Part shown: piece by piece, positions 43,998-53,264 of the stretch
Layout of the letters: every line of letters begins with the position of its first letter
Position numbering within the stretch: position 1 is the first letter of the stretch
Source: Oscillatoria sp. CS-180
GTDB taxonomy: Bacteria; Cyanobacteriota; Cyanobacteriia; Phormidesmidales; Phormidesmidaceae
Assembly: GCF_028330965.1 (NCBI RefSeq)
Contig: NZ_JAQMUB010000067.1
Span: 62,001-126,000, forward strand
Direction: 5' to 3'
Length of the DNA: 64,000 nucleotides
Translations under genes and position numbers: made by a program
Notes under the pieces: generated by a model
The model's input: only the letters and a program-made list of their open reading frames with translations
Told to the model about the DNA's origin: nothing
The model's database searches: none

Positions 43998-45098
43998 CTA
44001 AACGGTGTTAAAAGCAAATTGGGCAAGACTCAGAGAACTCACTCGATTCCAGGCATAGAGATTTTGTCGAAAATCTAACCATTGTCGATAGAGGGTGTCG
44101 AAAGTTCTATCATCTGCCGCAAATTCTTCGTACATGTCAAAGGCCGTCTGACGAACCGTTGCCAAAATCTCATCGCTAAAGGGCAGGGTTGTGGTTCCTC
44201 CTAATCGAAAACGTTCTAGAATTTCCCGATTACGGGCGTTGTAGCGAGCAACCATAGCAAGGTTGGCAGCGGCAGATGCCGTTTTCAAAACCGTTTGATA
44301 GGCCGGGGGAAGATTAGCCCACTGCTGCTGGTTGATGAGTAATGCAAAAGTAGTCGCGGGTTCCCACCATCCGGGATAGTAATAATAGGCAGCAGCATTC
44401 TGTAACCCCAAGGTGCGGTCTTCCCTGGGACCAATCCATTCGACAGCGTCAATGGTGCCATCTAGCAAAGCAGGCACAATATTCTGCGCAGCAAGCGGGG
44501 TTGTGGCAACCCCCAATCGACTCAATACTTGGCCACCCAGACCCGGAATTCGCATTTTCAGTCCTGCTAAGTCAGCGACGGTGTTGATAGGTTGGCGGAA
44601 CCAACCACCCATCTGTCCCGTTGTGTTACCTGCTGGAAGCCAGACTAAGCCAAATGGGTCAAGCAGCTTTTGGATATTGGCAATGCCGCCACCACTGTAG
44701 AGCCAGGCGTGTTGCTGCTGCGTGTCAAAACCAAAGGGAATCGATGCGCCAAACGCCAAAGCTGGGTCTTTATCTACAAAGTAATAGAGTGCTGTATGAG
44801 CACAGGGCACCTCTCCAGCTGCGACCGCATCAAACACACCCAGTGGTGGAGCCAATTCGCCCCCTTCGTAGGGAGTGATGGTAAAGCGCCCAGAGGTCAT
44901 TTCACTCACTCTCTGGCATAAAATGTCAAGTCCTTCGAAGACGTCGAGAAATCGAGGCCAACTCGTTGCCATACGCCAGTTGACGACAGGCTGCGATCGC
45001 TCTGGTTCGCTGGTCAGCTCTGGAGGGTAGCTGCAGGCTGTTAGTGCACCCGCCATACCGCCAACAGCAATTTGCTCAAAAAGGTGACGACGTTTCAT
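43998..45098 (-). CDS. TRAP-type solute-binding lipoprotein (TakP-like), first of two
   Basis: The 366-residue protein has a twin-arginine/lipoprotein-type signal (KRRHLFEQ, lipobox LTAC at about 19-22), so it should be tethered to a membrane outside the cytoplasm. The fold is that of TakP, as in its neighbour: WRMATSWPRFLDVFEG, GELAPPLGVFDAVAAGEVPCAHTALYYF, TTGQMGGWFRQPINTVADLAGLKMRIPGLG and YYYYPGWWEPATTF. TakP binds 2-oxoacids such as pyruvate with a metal ion (family knowledge). The ATG at 45098 is clear. The two copies probably bind related but different ligands. Confidence 0.88.
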   Translation of the reverse strand: MKRRHLFEQIAVGGMAGALTACSYPPELTSEPERSQPVVNWRMATSWPRFLDVFEGLDILCQRVSEMTSGRFTITPYEGGELAPPLGVFDAVAAGEVPCAHTALYYFVDKDPALAFGASIPFGFDTQQQHAWLYSGGGIANIQKLLDPFGLVWLPAGNTTGQMGGWFRQPINTVADLAGLKMRIPGLGGQVLSRLGVATTPLAAQNIVPALLDGTIDAVEWIGPREDRTLGLQNAAAYYYYPGWWEPATTFALLINQQQWANLPPAYQTVLKTASAAANLAMVARYNARNREILERFRLGGTTTLPFSDEILATVRQTAFDMYEEFAADDRTFDTLYRQWLDFRQNLYAWNRVSSLSLAQFAFNTV

Positions 45099-45244
45099 CT
45101 AAAAACTTCTAGGAGCGGGTTGAATAACCGCTTAAGATGACAGAAACAATCTGATATTACAGGGGGTTTAGCCCTAGACAAGGTTAGAAAAGTGAGGAAT
45201 TTGAGGTCTGCAATGACGAGTAGTTCCTGATGTGAGTCACACCT

Positions 45245-45760
45245 TTAAACCTCTGTCAGCTTCAAGTCATCAACATAGAGCATCAAAAATCCCAAGGCAA
45301 TGGTCATCCAAGACCGCCAAAAAGGCTGTATGGGAATATCCCACAGCAGCCCCCACGTACCACACCAAGACAAGATAATACCGATGTAGGTATAGACAGC
45401 AATAAGGTTGGGATAGTGACGTTTAAGGTAGACAACTGCTTTACCCCATTGCCCCCGCCGCCTATCTATTGGTTTAAGTCGACTGGTTCTCATCAAAACC
45501 AATTCATCAAGCGACTGATCGTCGATGTAGAGCATCGTTAAGCCCAGCACAAGCAAAAACAGATGTTTTGCCGCAACCACTGGGGCAACAGCAGAGACTG
45601 GAGCTAGTAGATCTTGTCCGCTAGCCCACGTGTCTGCAAGGTACCAGCTGCCACTCCAGATACTGACGATGCTGATCATAAGATAGATGGCATAAGCGTT
45701 AGGATGGCTGTGCTTAAGCTGGAAGAAAAAGCGCTCTCGGTATCCACAGGGTTCAGGCAT
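45245..45760 (-). CDS. membrane protein with internal duplication, unknown function
   Basis: The 171-residue protein has four predicted membrane helices in two similar halves: LKHSHPNAYAIYLMISIVSIW...LLVLGLTMLYIDDQSLDEL and LKRHYPNLIAVYTYIGIILSW...IALGFLMLYVDDLKLTEV. Each half ends in a YxDD motif, so the ancestral unit had two helices followed by an acidic pair. I do not recognise a named family. The gene starts 2 bp after the EF-hand gene on the same strand and is surely cotranscribed with it; the calcium-binding protein may act on it. The 146-bp gap to the TRAP gene leaves that link open. Confidence 0.7.
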   Translation of the reverse strand: MPEPCGYRERFFFQLKHSHPNAYAIYLMISIVSIWSGSWYLADTWASGQDLLAPVSAVAPVVAAKHLFLLVLGLTMLYIDDQSLDELVLMRTSRLKPIDRRRGQWGKAVVYLKRHYPNLIAVYTYIGIILSWCGTWGLLWDIPIQPFWRSWMTIALGFLMLYVDDLKLTEV

Positions 45761-45762
45761 AG

Positions 45763-46359
45763 CTAAGTCAATAACAACATCTCGATAAAGCGAGTCCAGG
45801 TCAGCGGCAACGATTGTATCTGCGCTTTCAGCTGCGCCGATTCCTGTTCTGACAAATGCGCCTCACCGACACTGCGCATAGCCAAATTCATTTCTTTAAG
45901 ACTGATCGCATCATCACCGTCAGCATGAATGGGCAAGAAGTATGTCGTAAATTCCTCATAATTAGCCATCAGCCGACGATGCCGCAGCATCAGCTCGCCA
46001 AACTCTTCAAAGTCAATCTCGCCGCTGCCATCTCTATCAATGCAGTTAAACAAATAAGCCAATTCTGTCTCAGATGAAAATTGTCCCGTTTGGCGCAGAT
46101 GTGCGGTCAATTCTTGCACCGATAGGGTGCCACTCTGATTGACATCAATCTGATTGAAAAAATATCTCAAGTCCCCTTGGACAGCGGCGCTGGCTTTGTT
46201 CAATAGTTGACTACGGTCCCGAGGCGTAATTCCCCGTCCTAAGACCTCTAGCGCGTCAGCAATTTCCTGCTCGGTCAGATAGCCATCGTTGTTGGCGTCA
46301 AATAGGGTATAGATTTCTCTAAACTCATGCTGACGATCTGCAGAAAGATTCGGAGGCAT
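45763..46359 (-). CDS. EF-hand calcium-binding protein (calmodulin-like)
   Basis: The protein of about 198 residues has four EF-hand loops: DANNDGYLTEQE, DVNQSGTLSVQE, DRDGSGEIDFEE and a fourth, weaker HADGDDAISLKE. The first three have the standard acidic positions and should bind calcium; the fourth is probably poorer. There is no signal peptide or membrane segment, so it is a cytosolic calcium sensor. The ATG at 46359 (MPPNLSADRQ) follows AAGGAG at 10 bases and beats a TTG ten codons upstream. It leads the transcript with the duplicated membrane protein 2 bp behind. Confidence 0.9.
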   Translation of the reverse strand: MPPNLSADRQHEFREIYTLFDANNDGYLTEQEIADALEVLGRGITPRDRSQLLNKASAAVQGDLRYFFNQIDVNQSGTLSVQELTAHLRQTGQFSSETELAYLFNCIDRDGSGEIDFEEFGELMLRHRRLMANYEEFTTYFLPIHADGDDAISLKEMNLAMRSVGEAHLSEQESAQLKAQIQSLPLTWTRFIEMLLLT

Positions 46360-46492
46360 AACTTGAAAGCTCCTTGATTTGCAAGACAAAGGGCATCACA
46401 TTAGTGGTGCGGAGCGGGATTTTGTGGGATTGCTGAGCATATTCAACTCTTTCATTTCAAGCGTTGGAAACAAAGAATTTCAGCAATGGGGG

Positions 46493-47869
46493 TTACTCCT
46501 GCATGCCGGCATAGAGGAGTCGCATAAACAGCCGCGCTCCATCGTCTTGCTTCAGCTCTGCGTAGGTAGGTGGTTCCCGCACGCCGACTACTCGCAGGTC
46601 AGACAGCAGTTCAGGATGGAACTGACAAGTAAACGATCGCCGCACTTTCCGCGTTTCGAAATCGATGTAGTTGATGCAAGTGGCAGAGCACTCGGTCACC
46701 ACCTCACCGTGCTCTGCTGTCGAACAAAGAATCTCAATCGCATCGGGCAGACGAATGAGCCAGGATAACGAGCTATTAGCCACCACATGGCGACAGGGAA
46801 TCAGGGCATCATGAATCAACCGATAGGCCCAGTTCGCAAAGAGAATTGCCTCTTCGTTCACCTCATCGGAATGGAACATGGCGATGTTGAGTTCATGTTC
46901 GTACTCAATGGTCGTGTCGATGATGCCTTCATGTTGATCAGCTGTAATTTCATGGGCAGTCGTCAGCTCTTCAGGAATCGCTGACGTCTCGGCATCAGGA
47001 GACTGATAGTGCAACAGCTGACGATCGCCCACTTCCTGCGATTCATTTTTGGCTACTGCAAATTCTGGATGAGTCCAGCCGTTAGCTACCTGCCGTCCGG
47101 TTTTCTTCAAAATGGGAAGCGATTGCCCCACAGACTGAATACGCTCACAAACCCGCTGCAGCGATCGCAGCGATTTTCCTTTCGCATCTCCGACAAGGGG
47201 ACCTGACGTCAGCACTGCTTGAACCGCTTTTTGTAGCAGGCTGATATGGGCTTGAGCTGCAAGCTGATGTCCCAAACAGATAAAGATGGCGGGCGCACTG
47301 GTAGGCGATCGCGACAGCAAAATCCTTTCCGTCACCGCAATCAAATCGTCGTGCGAGCATCGGGACCCAGCAAAGGTTGTCGGGTCTCGCAGGGAAGGAT
47401 CACCGCCTTCCATCACGATCGCTAAACCAGACGCCAACACCGCCGTCAGCTTGTCGAGATCAAACACCCCGGATGACCAGAGCGGAAACAAAACGGTGTC
47501 ACAATCGGCAATGACTTGCGCTAGATAGGCCACGTTGATAGATGCCCGGACATGTTCACCCAGCGGGTTATGGCCCACATGCTCCCAAGGTTCAATGACT
47601 GCGATCGCATTGCGATAGAGCTGTGGATTCATCAATAGTTGTTCGAAGGCGGCTTGAGAATCGATCACCTTTTCCAAAGGCTGCCCCTGCCCCCAAGCAA
47701 ACTCAGGATTGTGCTCCACCACAGATCGATGCATGAGTGGGCTGGGGCTATGACGATCAGCCAGAAATCGGCCCAGCAAGATATGAATAGATTCGAAACC
47801 CGAACCACTTTCACTCAAGTAGCCCGGCTGCGATCGCCAAATGTAGGGAGAAGCTTGCAGGTTAACCAT
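46493..47869 (-). CDS. class I glutamine amidotransferase-like protein with long insert
   Basis: The 458-residue protein has the GATase1 signatures: nucleophile elbow IFICLGHQL with Cys at 198, and CQFHPELL with the His-Glu pair at 418/420. The gap between them, about 220 residues, is more than twice that of common GATase1 domains. It holds a charged stretch (NESQEVGDRQLLHYQ...EELTTAHEITADQHEG). An N-terminal 190-residue part resembles the usual GATase front (VLFPLWSSGVFDLDKLTAVL and EGGDPSLRDPTT). No synthase domain is attached, so what receives the ammonia is unknown; it may instead be a hydrolase. The ATG at 47869 is chosen over a TTG one codon earlier. Confidence 0.7.
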   Translation of the reverse strand: MVNLQASPYIWRSQPGYLSESGSGFESIHILLGRFLADRHSPSPLMHRSVVEHNPEFAWGQGQPLEKVIDSQAAFEQLLMNPQLYRNAIAVIEPWEHVGHNPLGEHVRASINVAYLAQVIADCDTVLFPLWSSGVFDLDKLTAVLASGLAIVMEGGDPSLRDPTTFAGSRCSHDDLIAVTERILLSRSPTSAPAIFICLGHQLAAQAHISLLQKAVQAVLTSGPLVGDAKGKSLRSLQRVCERIQSVGQSLPILKKTGRQVANGWTHPEFAVAKNESQEVGDRQLLHYQSPDAETSAIPEELTTAHEITADQHEGIIDTTIEYEHELNIAMFHSDEVNEEAILFANWAYRLIHDALIPCRHVVANSSLSWLIRLPDAIEILCSTAEHGEVVTECSATCINYIDFETRKVRRSFTCQFHPELLSDLRVVGVREPPTYAELKQDDGARLFMRLLYAGMQE

Positions 47870-47995
47870 CAACTCACAAAAATTGCATTTCTGACTGGAC
47901 GATTCCTAGAACTTCAAAGCATCTAGTTGCTCGTGACAGGCTCTTCCTTTAGGTCCTTTCTGCCGCCGCTTCATACAGCACCGTAAAGCTAGTGG

Positions 47996-48078
47996 TATGG
48001 CTTCAGCCCTCTGGCTCATACACAAACGGGTGCTCAGCACATCGCTAGATGTCCTTAACAGAACTGACGACGGCTATA
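47996..48078 (-). repeat. dispersed imperfect palindrome, copy 4 (reverse orientation)
   Basis: It reads TATGGCTTCAGCCCTCTGGC, then CATCGCTAGATGTCCTTAAC and AGAACTGACGACGGCTATA. This is the order of copy 2 on the other strand, with the middle shortened by about 15-20 bases. Confidence 0.6.
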
Positions 48079-48376
48079 CCTCTGGCGTCAAAAGGTCCTC
48101 GGGCCATGAAACAGGGCCTAAATCCTAATGATGACTTTTAAGCAAAGCCAACATTGACCGAGAATATCAAAAAAGATCCGGCAATCGAAGTTGGAAAAAG
48201 TAATGAAAATAGGCTCTTTCAAAGACCTCAACGTGAGAAAAGTAAGACAAGCGAGTTTAGCCCATGCCCATGCCTATCGACAGGGTCGTTATGTACCGGT
48301 CGAGTGCGACATACAGCAGCCTTACTCGTGTTGTTTAAAGGATCTTCATGCAAGCATTGACCGCTGGTTGGGTATT

Positions 48377-48415
48377 GTTAGCGCAGCGTAATGCCCGCAG
48401 CCAGTATTTTTATTT
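48377..48415. repeat. GTTAGCGCAGCGTAATGC repeat, copy 2
   Basis: Identical for 18 bases to 9772-9789 and followed again by a CAGC and GTATTTTTATT block. Both copies lie in spacers close to gene 3' ends. Confidence 0.6.
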
Positions 48416-48447
48416 TCTAACAAAGAAATCGCCATGAAAGCTGTCTA

Positions 48448-51216
48448 TTAATCTGAAGCATTGTCCCAAAAAGCATGAATCGTCGCTTGGTTTTCTTTGC
48501 TTTCCGTCTGCTTCAAAAACTCCAAGGCGATTTGGGCAACAGCAGGTTGTTCTCGGCTAAGCAGCCCGAGTTGTTGAACGGTTTGCTGAAGCTGAATGCG
48601 TTTTGAGCGCCGAGCGGCGATCAGCGGAAACGATAAGCAGGCGGTAATCCATCCCAGGACTGCTGGGACGACAGGAATCCACCAGCCTGCCAGAAAGCTG
48701 AGATAGCTGACAACAAGCAGAACGATCGCCCCCACTAGACTCGCGATCGCAATTCGTCTGATCAGCTTTAGCCCCCAAGCGGCAACGGCACCCGCTGTCG
48801 TCCATCCCCAAATCCACAGCCATTCCCCAGGTTCTGACCAGGTATTCAGTAAAGGACGCCCGTCGATTGCTCCCGCTAAGAGCTGACTGATGATATTGGC
48901 ATGAATCGTGACTCCCGCCATCTGTTCAGAGGCCCCAAACCAACTGCGGCTGTAGGGTGTTCGAAACAAATCGTTGATGCTTTCAGCAGTGGACCCGATG
49001 AGAAGAATACGATCGCGCACAGCCTCCTCAGGGACCTCTCCGGCCAGGACCTGATTAATCGAAAAGGTTTGAAATTTGGACAAGTTACCGCGATAGTTCA
49101 TCAAGATTTGATAGCCTCCGTCGTCTGCCCGGATGTAGCCTCCGTCATACCGACGAAAAGGCCGTAGGGTGGACTGGCCCAGCCTTATGCTATGAGGTTG
49201 GTTTGGCAGCGATTCAGGAAATATCCCTTCAGCCTCTAGATAGGCAACTGCCAACCTCAGCCCCAACCCCTGCTGCGTTTCACCCTCTTCGCTACGAACT
49301 GACAGCAATGCCCGACGCACTTTTCCATCGCTGTCTAGCACCAAGTCAGCAAAACCGATGCGATCGCTAACGGCCAATGAGGGGGGCGGAGCAACCTGAC
49401 TGCCGACCGTTTTCTCGATGCCGATAAGGTTAGGCAGTGCGGCAAATAGCTGGTTGAGTTGGTCGGTCCCCGGCTGTACAGGCAAATCACGATACAAGTC
49501 AAGACCAATCAGGCGCGGTTGCTGAGCATTCAAGGATTGCAAAGTCTCGGCCAGCACTTGATCAGGAATCGGGAAACGTCCAATCTGTTGCAAATCAGGT
49601 TCGTTGATCGTAATTACGGTGATATAAGGATCAACGGTTTCAGCTCCATGGCGCAGCTGAAAAAACCTATCCAGCACTGCCCATTCCATTCCCTCTAGCC
49701 ATCCGGTTAGACGCAGCAGCAACGTCAAACTGGCGATCGCCCCGCCTAATACAGCAGTCCACCTGAGGTGAGGTCGCAGACGCTTGGCCCGCTGTTGACT
49801 GACACGCTGCGCATGGGCGAGGACCTGATTCGCTTCCTTAGCAGCCCACAAAGCGAATTCGGCTTGCTGGCGTTCTTGTTGTTCTTGGTTTAAGCGTGCC
49901 TCAACGCGCTGCTGTTCTTGCAATTGACTAGCTCTCAAAAATCGATAATCTAAGTCGCTGAGCTGTTTCTGATCGGCCCAAGCGATCGCCTCCTTGAGAG
50001 CAAGCCCCTCCAGCAGACAGCGGGTATCTTGCTGACGGGATGCTATCCAAGTATTGAATGTTTCAGCATAGGGACGCAGGTGACTGAGTTGCTTAGCGAC
50101 CCAGTTTTCATCGAAGACGGCCTGATAAATACGATTTTTGACTTGAAGTTGCCCTGATTGAGAAACAACCAGTCCTGAAAGCAGCAGCTCGATTTGCTCA
50201 GGACTGGAATCTAAAGGAACGTCTCTGATCGTAAGAATCTGCTGATAAAGTCCCAAAATGCGACTGGTCATAGTGGGCTGATAGAGGATGCGATCGCGAA
50301 TTGTGCGTAGATGCTCTGGCTCATCGTTGCTCTCCCAATGAGCAATGATGTGGGTTGCAACGACCTGATCAATCCAGCTTTCGACCGCTGGTTTGTGAAT
50401 TGGGCTGATCGCTTCTTCTAGGCTTTCAGGGTCGGTGAGATAGGCTGACTGATGCTCCTGAATCAGTAGGGAACAGAGTTTTTGCGTCAGTAAAGGTTGT
50501 CCCCCAGTCCATCTGAGTACGGTCGCTAATACCTGTTGTGGAGCGGCTCCTGCCCTCTGAAGTCCTGTCGCTAAAGGCTGAGCTTCACTGAGCGAAAAGC
50601 CGTTCAGGGAAATGGCTCGGCCAATGTTGAACGGCGTTCGCTGTTTGTCTTGAATGAGCGTAGACGGAGAAGCAACGCCAAAAATGGCGAACGCAATCCG
50701 GCAATAGCGAGCATCGACGGCCCGCCGGTTGTAGCAATAGCGAATGAGGGCAAAAAAGTCATCAATTGAGAAGGACAGCCCTAGAATGCTATCAACCTCA
50801 TCAAAAAAGATATAGAAGCGGTCTTCGGGATGTCGACCTAGTAAAACATCGGCAATAAACTGGCTTAGCTTTTGTGGCAGTGACAGATCATCATGCTGTT
50901 GCCACCAATCGCGAAAATTCACCTTGTCAAACAGCCGAAAGCCCGACCATAGCTCAGCTATCAATCCCTTGTACCACTGAGTAGGCGTAACAGTTTCACT
51001 GCCAATGTTGGTCAAGTCTACGGTGATGCAGCGGTGTCCTTCTTGCTGGAGCCGATACTTCGTCCGCACCATCAGCGAAGATTTGCCCATTTGCCGGGAG
51101 TTCAGCACATAACAAAACTCACCAGCTTCCAAGGCTTGATAAAGATCGGTATCGGCCTGCCGTTCGACATAAGTTGGATCGGTGGCAACCAAGGTGCCAC
51201 CCACTTGATATCGCAT
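48448..51216 (-). CDS. AAA-like ATPase fused to CHASE2 sensor and membrane helices
   Basis: The 922-residue protein opens with an AAA-like (AAA_35) NTPase: [27 protein letters not shown], Walker A-like [13 protein letters not shown], Walker [15 protein letters not shown] winged-helix-like part and a coiled coil follow (about 430-480). A membrane helix (about 490-508) leads to a CHASE2 domain (about 515-770: [45 protein letters not shown]). Two or three more helices close the protein. CHASE2 domains sense unknown signals outside the cytoplasm; the AAA-like part is typical of cyanobacterial signalling or conflict proteins. It begins 3 bp after another AAA-like gene, so the two form a unit. Confidence 0.9.
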   Translation of the reverse strand: MRYQVGGTLVATDPTYVERQADTDLYQALEAGEFCYVLNSRQMGKSSLMVRTKYRLQQEGHRCITVDLTNIGSETVTPTQWYKGLIAELWSGFRLFDKVNFRDWWQQHDDLSLPQKLSQFIADVLLGRHPEDRFYIFFDEVDSILGLSFSIDDFFALIRYCYNRRAVDARYCRIAFAIFGVASPSTLIQDKQRTPFNIGRAISLNGFSLSEAQPLATGLQRAGAAPQQVLATVLRWTGGQPLLTQKLCSLLIQEHQSAYLTDPESLEEAISPIHKPAVESWIDQVVATHIIAHWESNDEPEHLRTIRDRILYQPTMTSRILGLYQQILTIRDVPLDSSPEQIELLLSGLVVSQSGQLQVKNRIYQAVFDENWVAKQLSHLRPYAETFNTWIASRQQDTRCLLEGLALKEAIAWADQKQLSDLDYRFLRASQLQEQQRVEARLNQEQQERQQAEFALWAAKEANQVLAHAQRVSQQRAKRLRPHLRWTAVLGGAIASLTLLLRLTGWLEGMEWAVLDRFFQLRHGAETVDPYITVITINEPDLQQIGRFPIPDQVLAETLQSLNAQQPRLIGLDLYRDLPVQPGTDQLNQLFAALPNLIGIEKTVGSQVAPPPSLAVSDRIGFADLVLDSDGKVRRALLSVRSEEGETQQGLGLRLAVAYLEAEGIFPESLPNQPHSIRLGQSTLRPFRRYDGGYIRADDGGYQILMNYRGNLSKFQTFSINQVLAGEVPEEAVRDRILLIGSTAESINDLFRTPYSRSWFGASEQMAGVTIHANIISQLLAGAIDGRPLLNTWSEPGEWLWIWGWTTAGAVAAWGLKLIRRIAIASLVGAIVLLVVSYLSFLAGWWIPVVPAVLGWITACLSFPLIAARRSKRIQLQQTVQQLGLLSREQPAVAQIALEFLKQTESKENQATIHAFWDNASD

Positions 51217-51219
51217 AAG

Positions 51220-52614
51220 TCATGAAGTCGATGCAGCCAGTTGATTCTGAAAATAGAGCCGATACAACTCACAGGCAGGTTTGAAGAGATCATTTTCAAA
51301 GCGAATCAGACCAAAGCTTTCTAGCCGATAAGCCGCAATCGCATCCAACCTCACGCCCTCCTCAGCATTGACCACCTTTGAGTAGACATCAGCCAGTTCC
51401 GGATCGCTTTGTAAGGTAGCTAAATAGCGTTGCAGATGCTGGCGATAAATCCCGATGGGTGTTGCTGCTGTCTCCAAAATCTCTGCCAAAGAGGTCTGCG
51501 GCTGTTGCAATGCATAAAAAACCAAACTGGCAAGATAAGGATGACCGTTGGTCAAGTGATGCAGCGCTTTGAGATGCCACGGCCCTTGACCTTGGGTTAG
51601 CGAGGTCAGGCCATATTGATGAGCGAGTTCATGTAGCTGAGCCAGCGTAAACGAGGGAAGGACGATGGACAAGCCTACATTGAAGGGGGACTGATTAATT
51701 TTCAAAGGCACGTAGAAATCAGTGCCGTGGACCAGTACTAGACGCAGCTTCTGCCAAAGCGAATCATCCTTGGACTGCTCGTACCACACTCTCACCATAG
51801 GCAAAAAGTCATTGGCGATCGCGGCATATTCAAAAATACGGTTCAGCTCATCGATTCCCAATACCAATGGAGCCGTCAAGTTGGCCAGCACACACCGTTC
51901 GATGTAAAGCTTGCAGTTGACCTTACTACCCATGTCATCGTCCCATAGTGCATCCACTTGAGACGGCAATCCCAACTGCCCACTCAGGTTGGCACAAAAC
52001 CAGCGTAGGAACTTATCCAAACTGGCAAAGCAAGCTTCGTCCACTTCTTGCAAGTTCAGCTTCACAGTGCGGTGACCCCGAGTCGAGCTATGGGCCAGCA
52101 GCCGATTCAGCAAAGAACTTTTACCCATACGACGGGGAGCCTTGATTTTTAACAAACAGCCTGGCTGTTCCAGTTCGTGAAACGCGATCGTTTCCAAAGG
52201 CAACCGTTGAATATATAACGATGAATTCAGGGGCACTGGTCCTGAGGGCACCGTGAAATCGCCATAATCGTTAGCAGCGAGGACTTCACTAGAGGAATCA
52301 GACGACTTGGACACAGCGGTGAGTGAACCTGTTTGAACAGACGACGGCTGCTGATTGCTGGATAAATTTTGAAAATATGGGGTAAACACCAGATGAATAT
52401 TCTTTTTGCTCACCGTCTCGTTCATAGCAACAGAGATCTCTGACCAGAGCTTGGACCCTATCTGCTTGACATACTCTGGGCCATAGCTCGACTCATGCGC
52501 CATCTGAGCATAAGTACGCTTCAGCCAGGACTGACACAAAACGAACCGCTCAAGCGCCTCTAAACGTCGCTGCAAAAGCTCTTCTACGGCATGAACGAGG
52601 CTATCTGCATCCAT
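51220..52614 (-). CDS. AAA-like ATPase with N-terminal vMAP-type helix-turn-helix
   Basis: The 464-residue protein starts with about 80 residues of the helical N-terminal module seen in many cyanobacterial NTPase signalling proteins (LERFVLCQSWLKRTYAQMAH, then VKQIGSKLWSEISVAMNE). A linker follows, then an AAA-like domain with IKAPRRMGKSSLLNRLLAHS as Walker A, LVLGIDELNRIF as Walker B, and PFNVGLSIVLPSFT (compare [14 protein letters not shown] in the next gene). The protein is soluble. The pair of AAA-like proteins, one with a membrane sensor and one without, probably acts together. Their effector, if any, is not seen. Confidence 0.86.
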   Translation of the reverse strand: MDADSLVHAVEELLQRRLEALERFVLCQSWLKRTYAQMAHESSYGPEYVKQIGSKLWSEISVAMNETVSKKNIHLVFTPYFQNLSSNQQPSSVQTGSLTAVSKSSDSSSEVLAANDYGDFTVPSGPVPLNSSLYIQRLPLETIAFHELEQPGCLLKIKAPRRMGKSSLLNRLLAHSSTRGHRTVKLNLQEVDEACFASLDKFLRWFCANLSGQLGLPSQVDALWDDDMGSKVNCKLYIERCVLANLTAPLVLGIDELNRIFEYAAIANDFLPMVRVWYEQSKDDSLWQKLRLVLVHGTDFYVPLKINQSPFNVGLSIVLPSFTLAQLHELAHQYGLTSLTQGQGPWHLKALHHLTNGHPYLASLVFYALQQPQTSLAEILETAATPIGIYRQHLQRYLATLQSDPELADVYSKVVNAEEGVRLDAIAAYRLESFGLIRFENDLFKPACELYRLYFQNQLAASTS

Positions 52615-53264
52615 CAGAAAAAAACTGCGGCGATCGCCTGGCGGATTTCAACTCGGCTCGACCCGATTGTCTAGTAAACAGCCTTCGCTACTAGCTCTAA
52701 ATCGTCTCATTATCATAATCGAATCTTCGACAAGGTCATTATTGAATCAATCACGATCCTGACAAAAGATAACTTTTCTACCTTTTCTTACCTAAGCAAG
52801 CCGATAACATCATGCAGGGAAAAAATCTTTCAAGAGATCAAAAGCCAAATTTCTCGACGTCCTATGCAAAGTCTTTAACACGGTTTGAAAAGCTCAATTT
52901 GTTCACACTGACGATGTAAAAAGCCCTAAGATCAGTGACTCTATAAAATGAATGCTAACTGAGTTCTTTAAACAAGAGTTGCCGTGTAAGCACGCAGCAC
53001 TATTGTTCAGATTGCTACAAAACTTAGCTTAGACAACTTACTAATATTACCCTTCTACGGAGATTGTTCCAGTATCATAATTTTTGACCGAAGTGAGTGT
53101 CATGGAACTCCTTCAACGCTGAAATTGCTCTAATCTAACTTTCGATTTTCTCAATTTCAATTGAATTATTGTGCACTTCAATTGTCTCAATAGGTTGTGC
53201 ACCTATTACCCATGTCTGGGTGCAATTTTTGCGATGTTAATTTTAAGTTAAAGGCTGATTAATA
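52615..53264. other. AT-rich spacer upstream of the nucleoside hydrolase-esterase gene
   Basis: The 650 bp between divergent genes lack a supported coding frame. Close to the plus-strand gene two direct TTGTGCAC sites occur (53169-53176 and 53195-53202), 26 bp apart, each with the palindrome GTGCAC, next to AATTTCAATTGAATT. These could be regulator sites, but I cannot name one. Confidence 0.45.

Larger units (their letters stand above)
47870..48447. other. repeat-bearing spacer
   Basis: The 578 bp contain copy 4 of the dispersed palindrome (47996-48078) and a GTTAGCGCAGCGTAATGC repeat (48377-48415). Plus-strand open frames at 48154-48391 show no family resemblance or ribosome site and run into repeat sequence; I do not call them. 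Confidence 0.5.

Noticed and set aside
48154-48391. Two overlapping plus-strand open frames
   Set aside because: They run through a repeat-bearing spacer, have no ribosome site and show no protein-like pattern.
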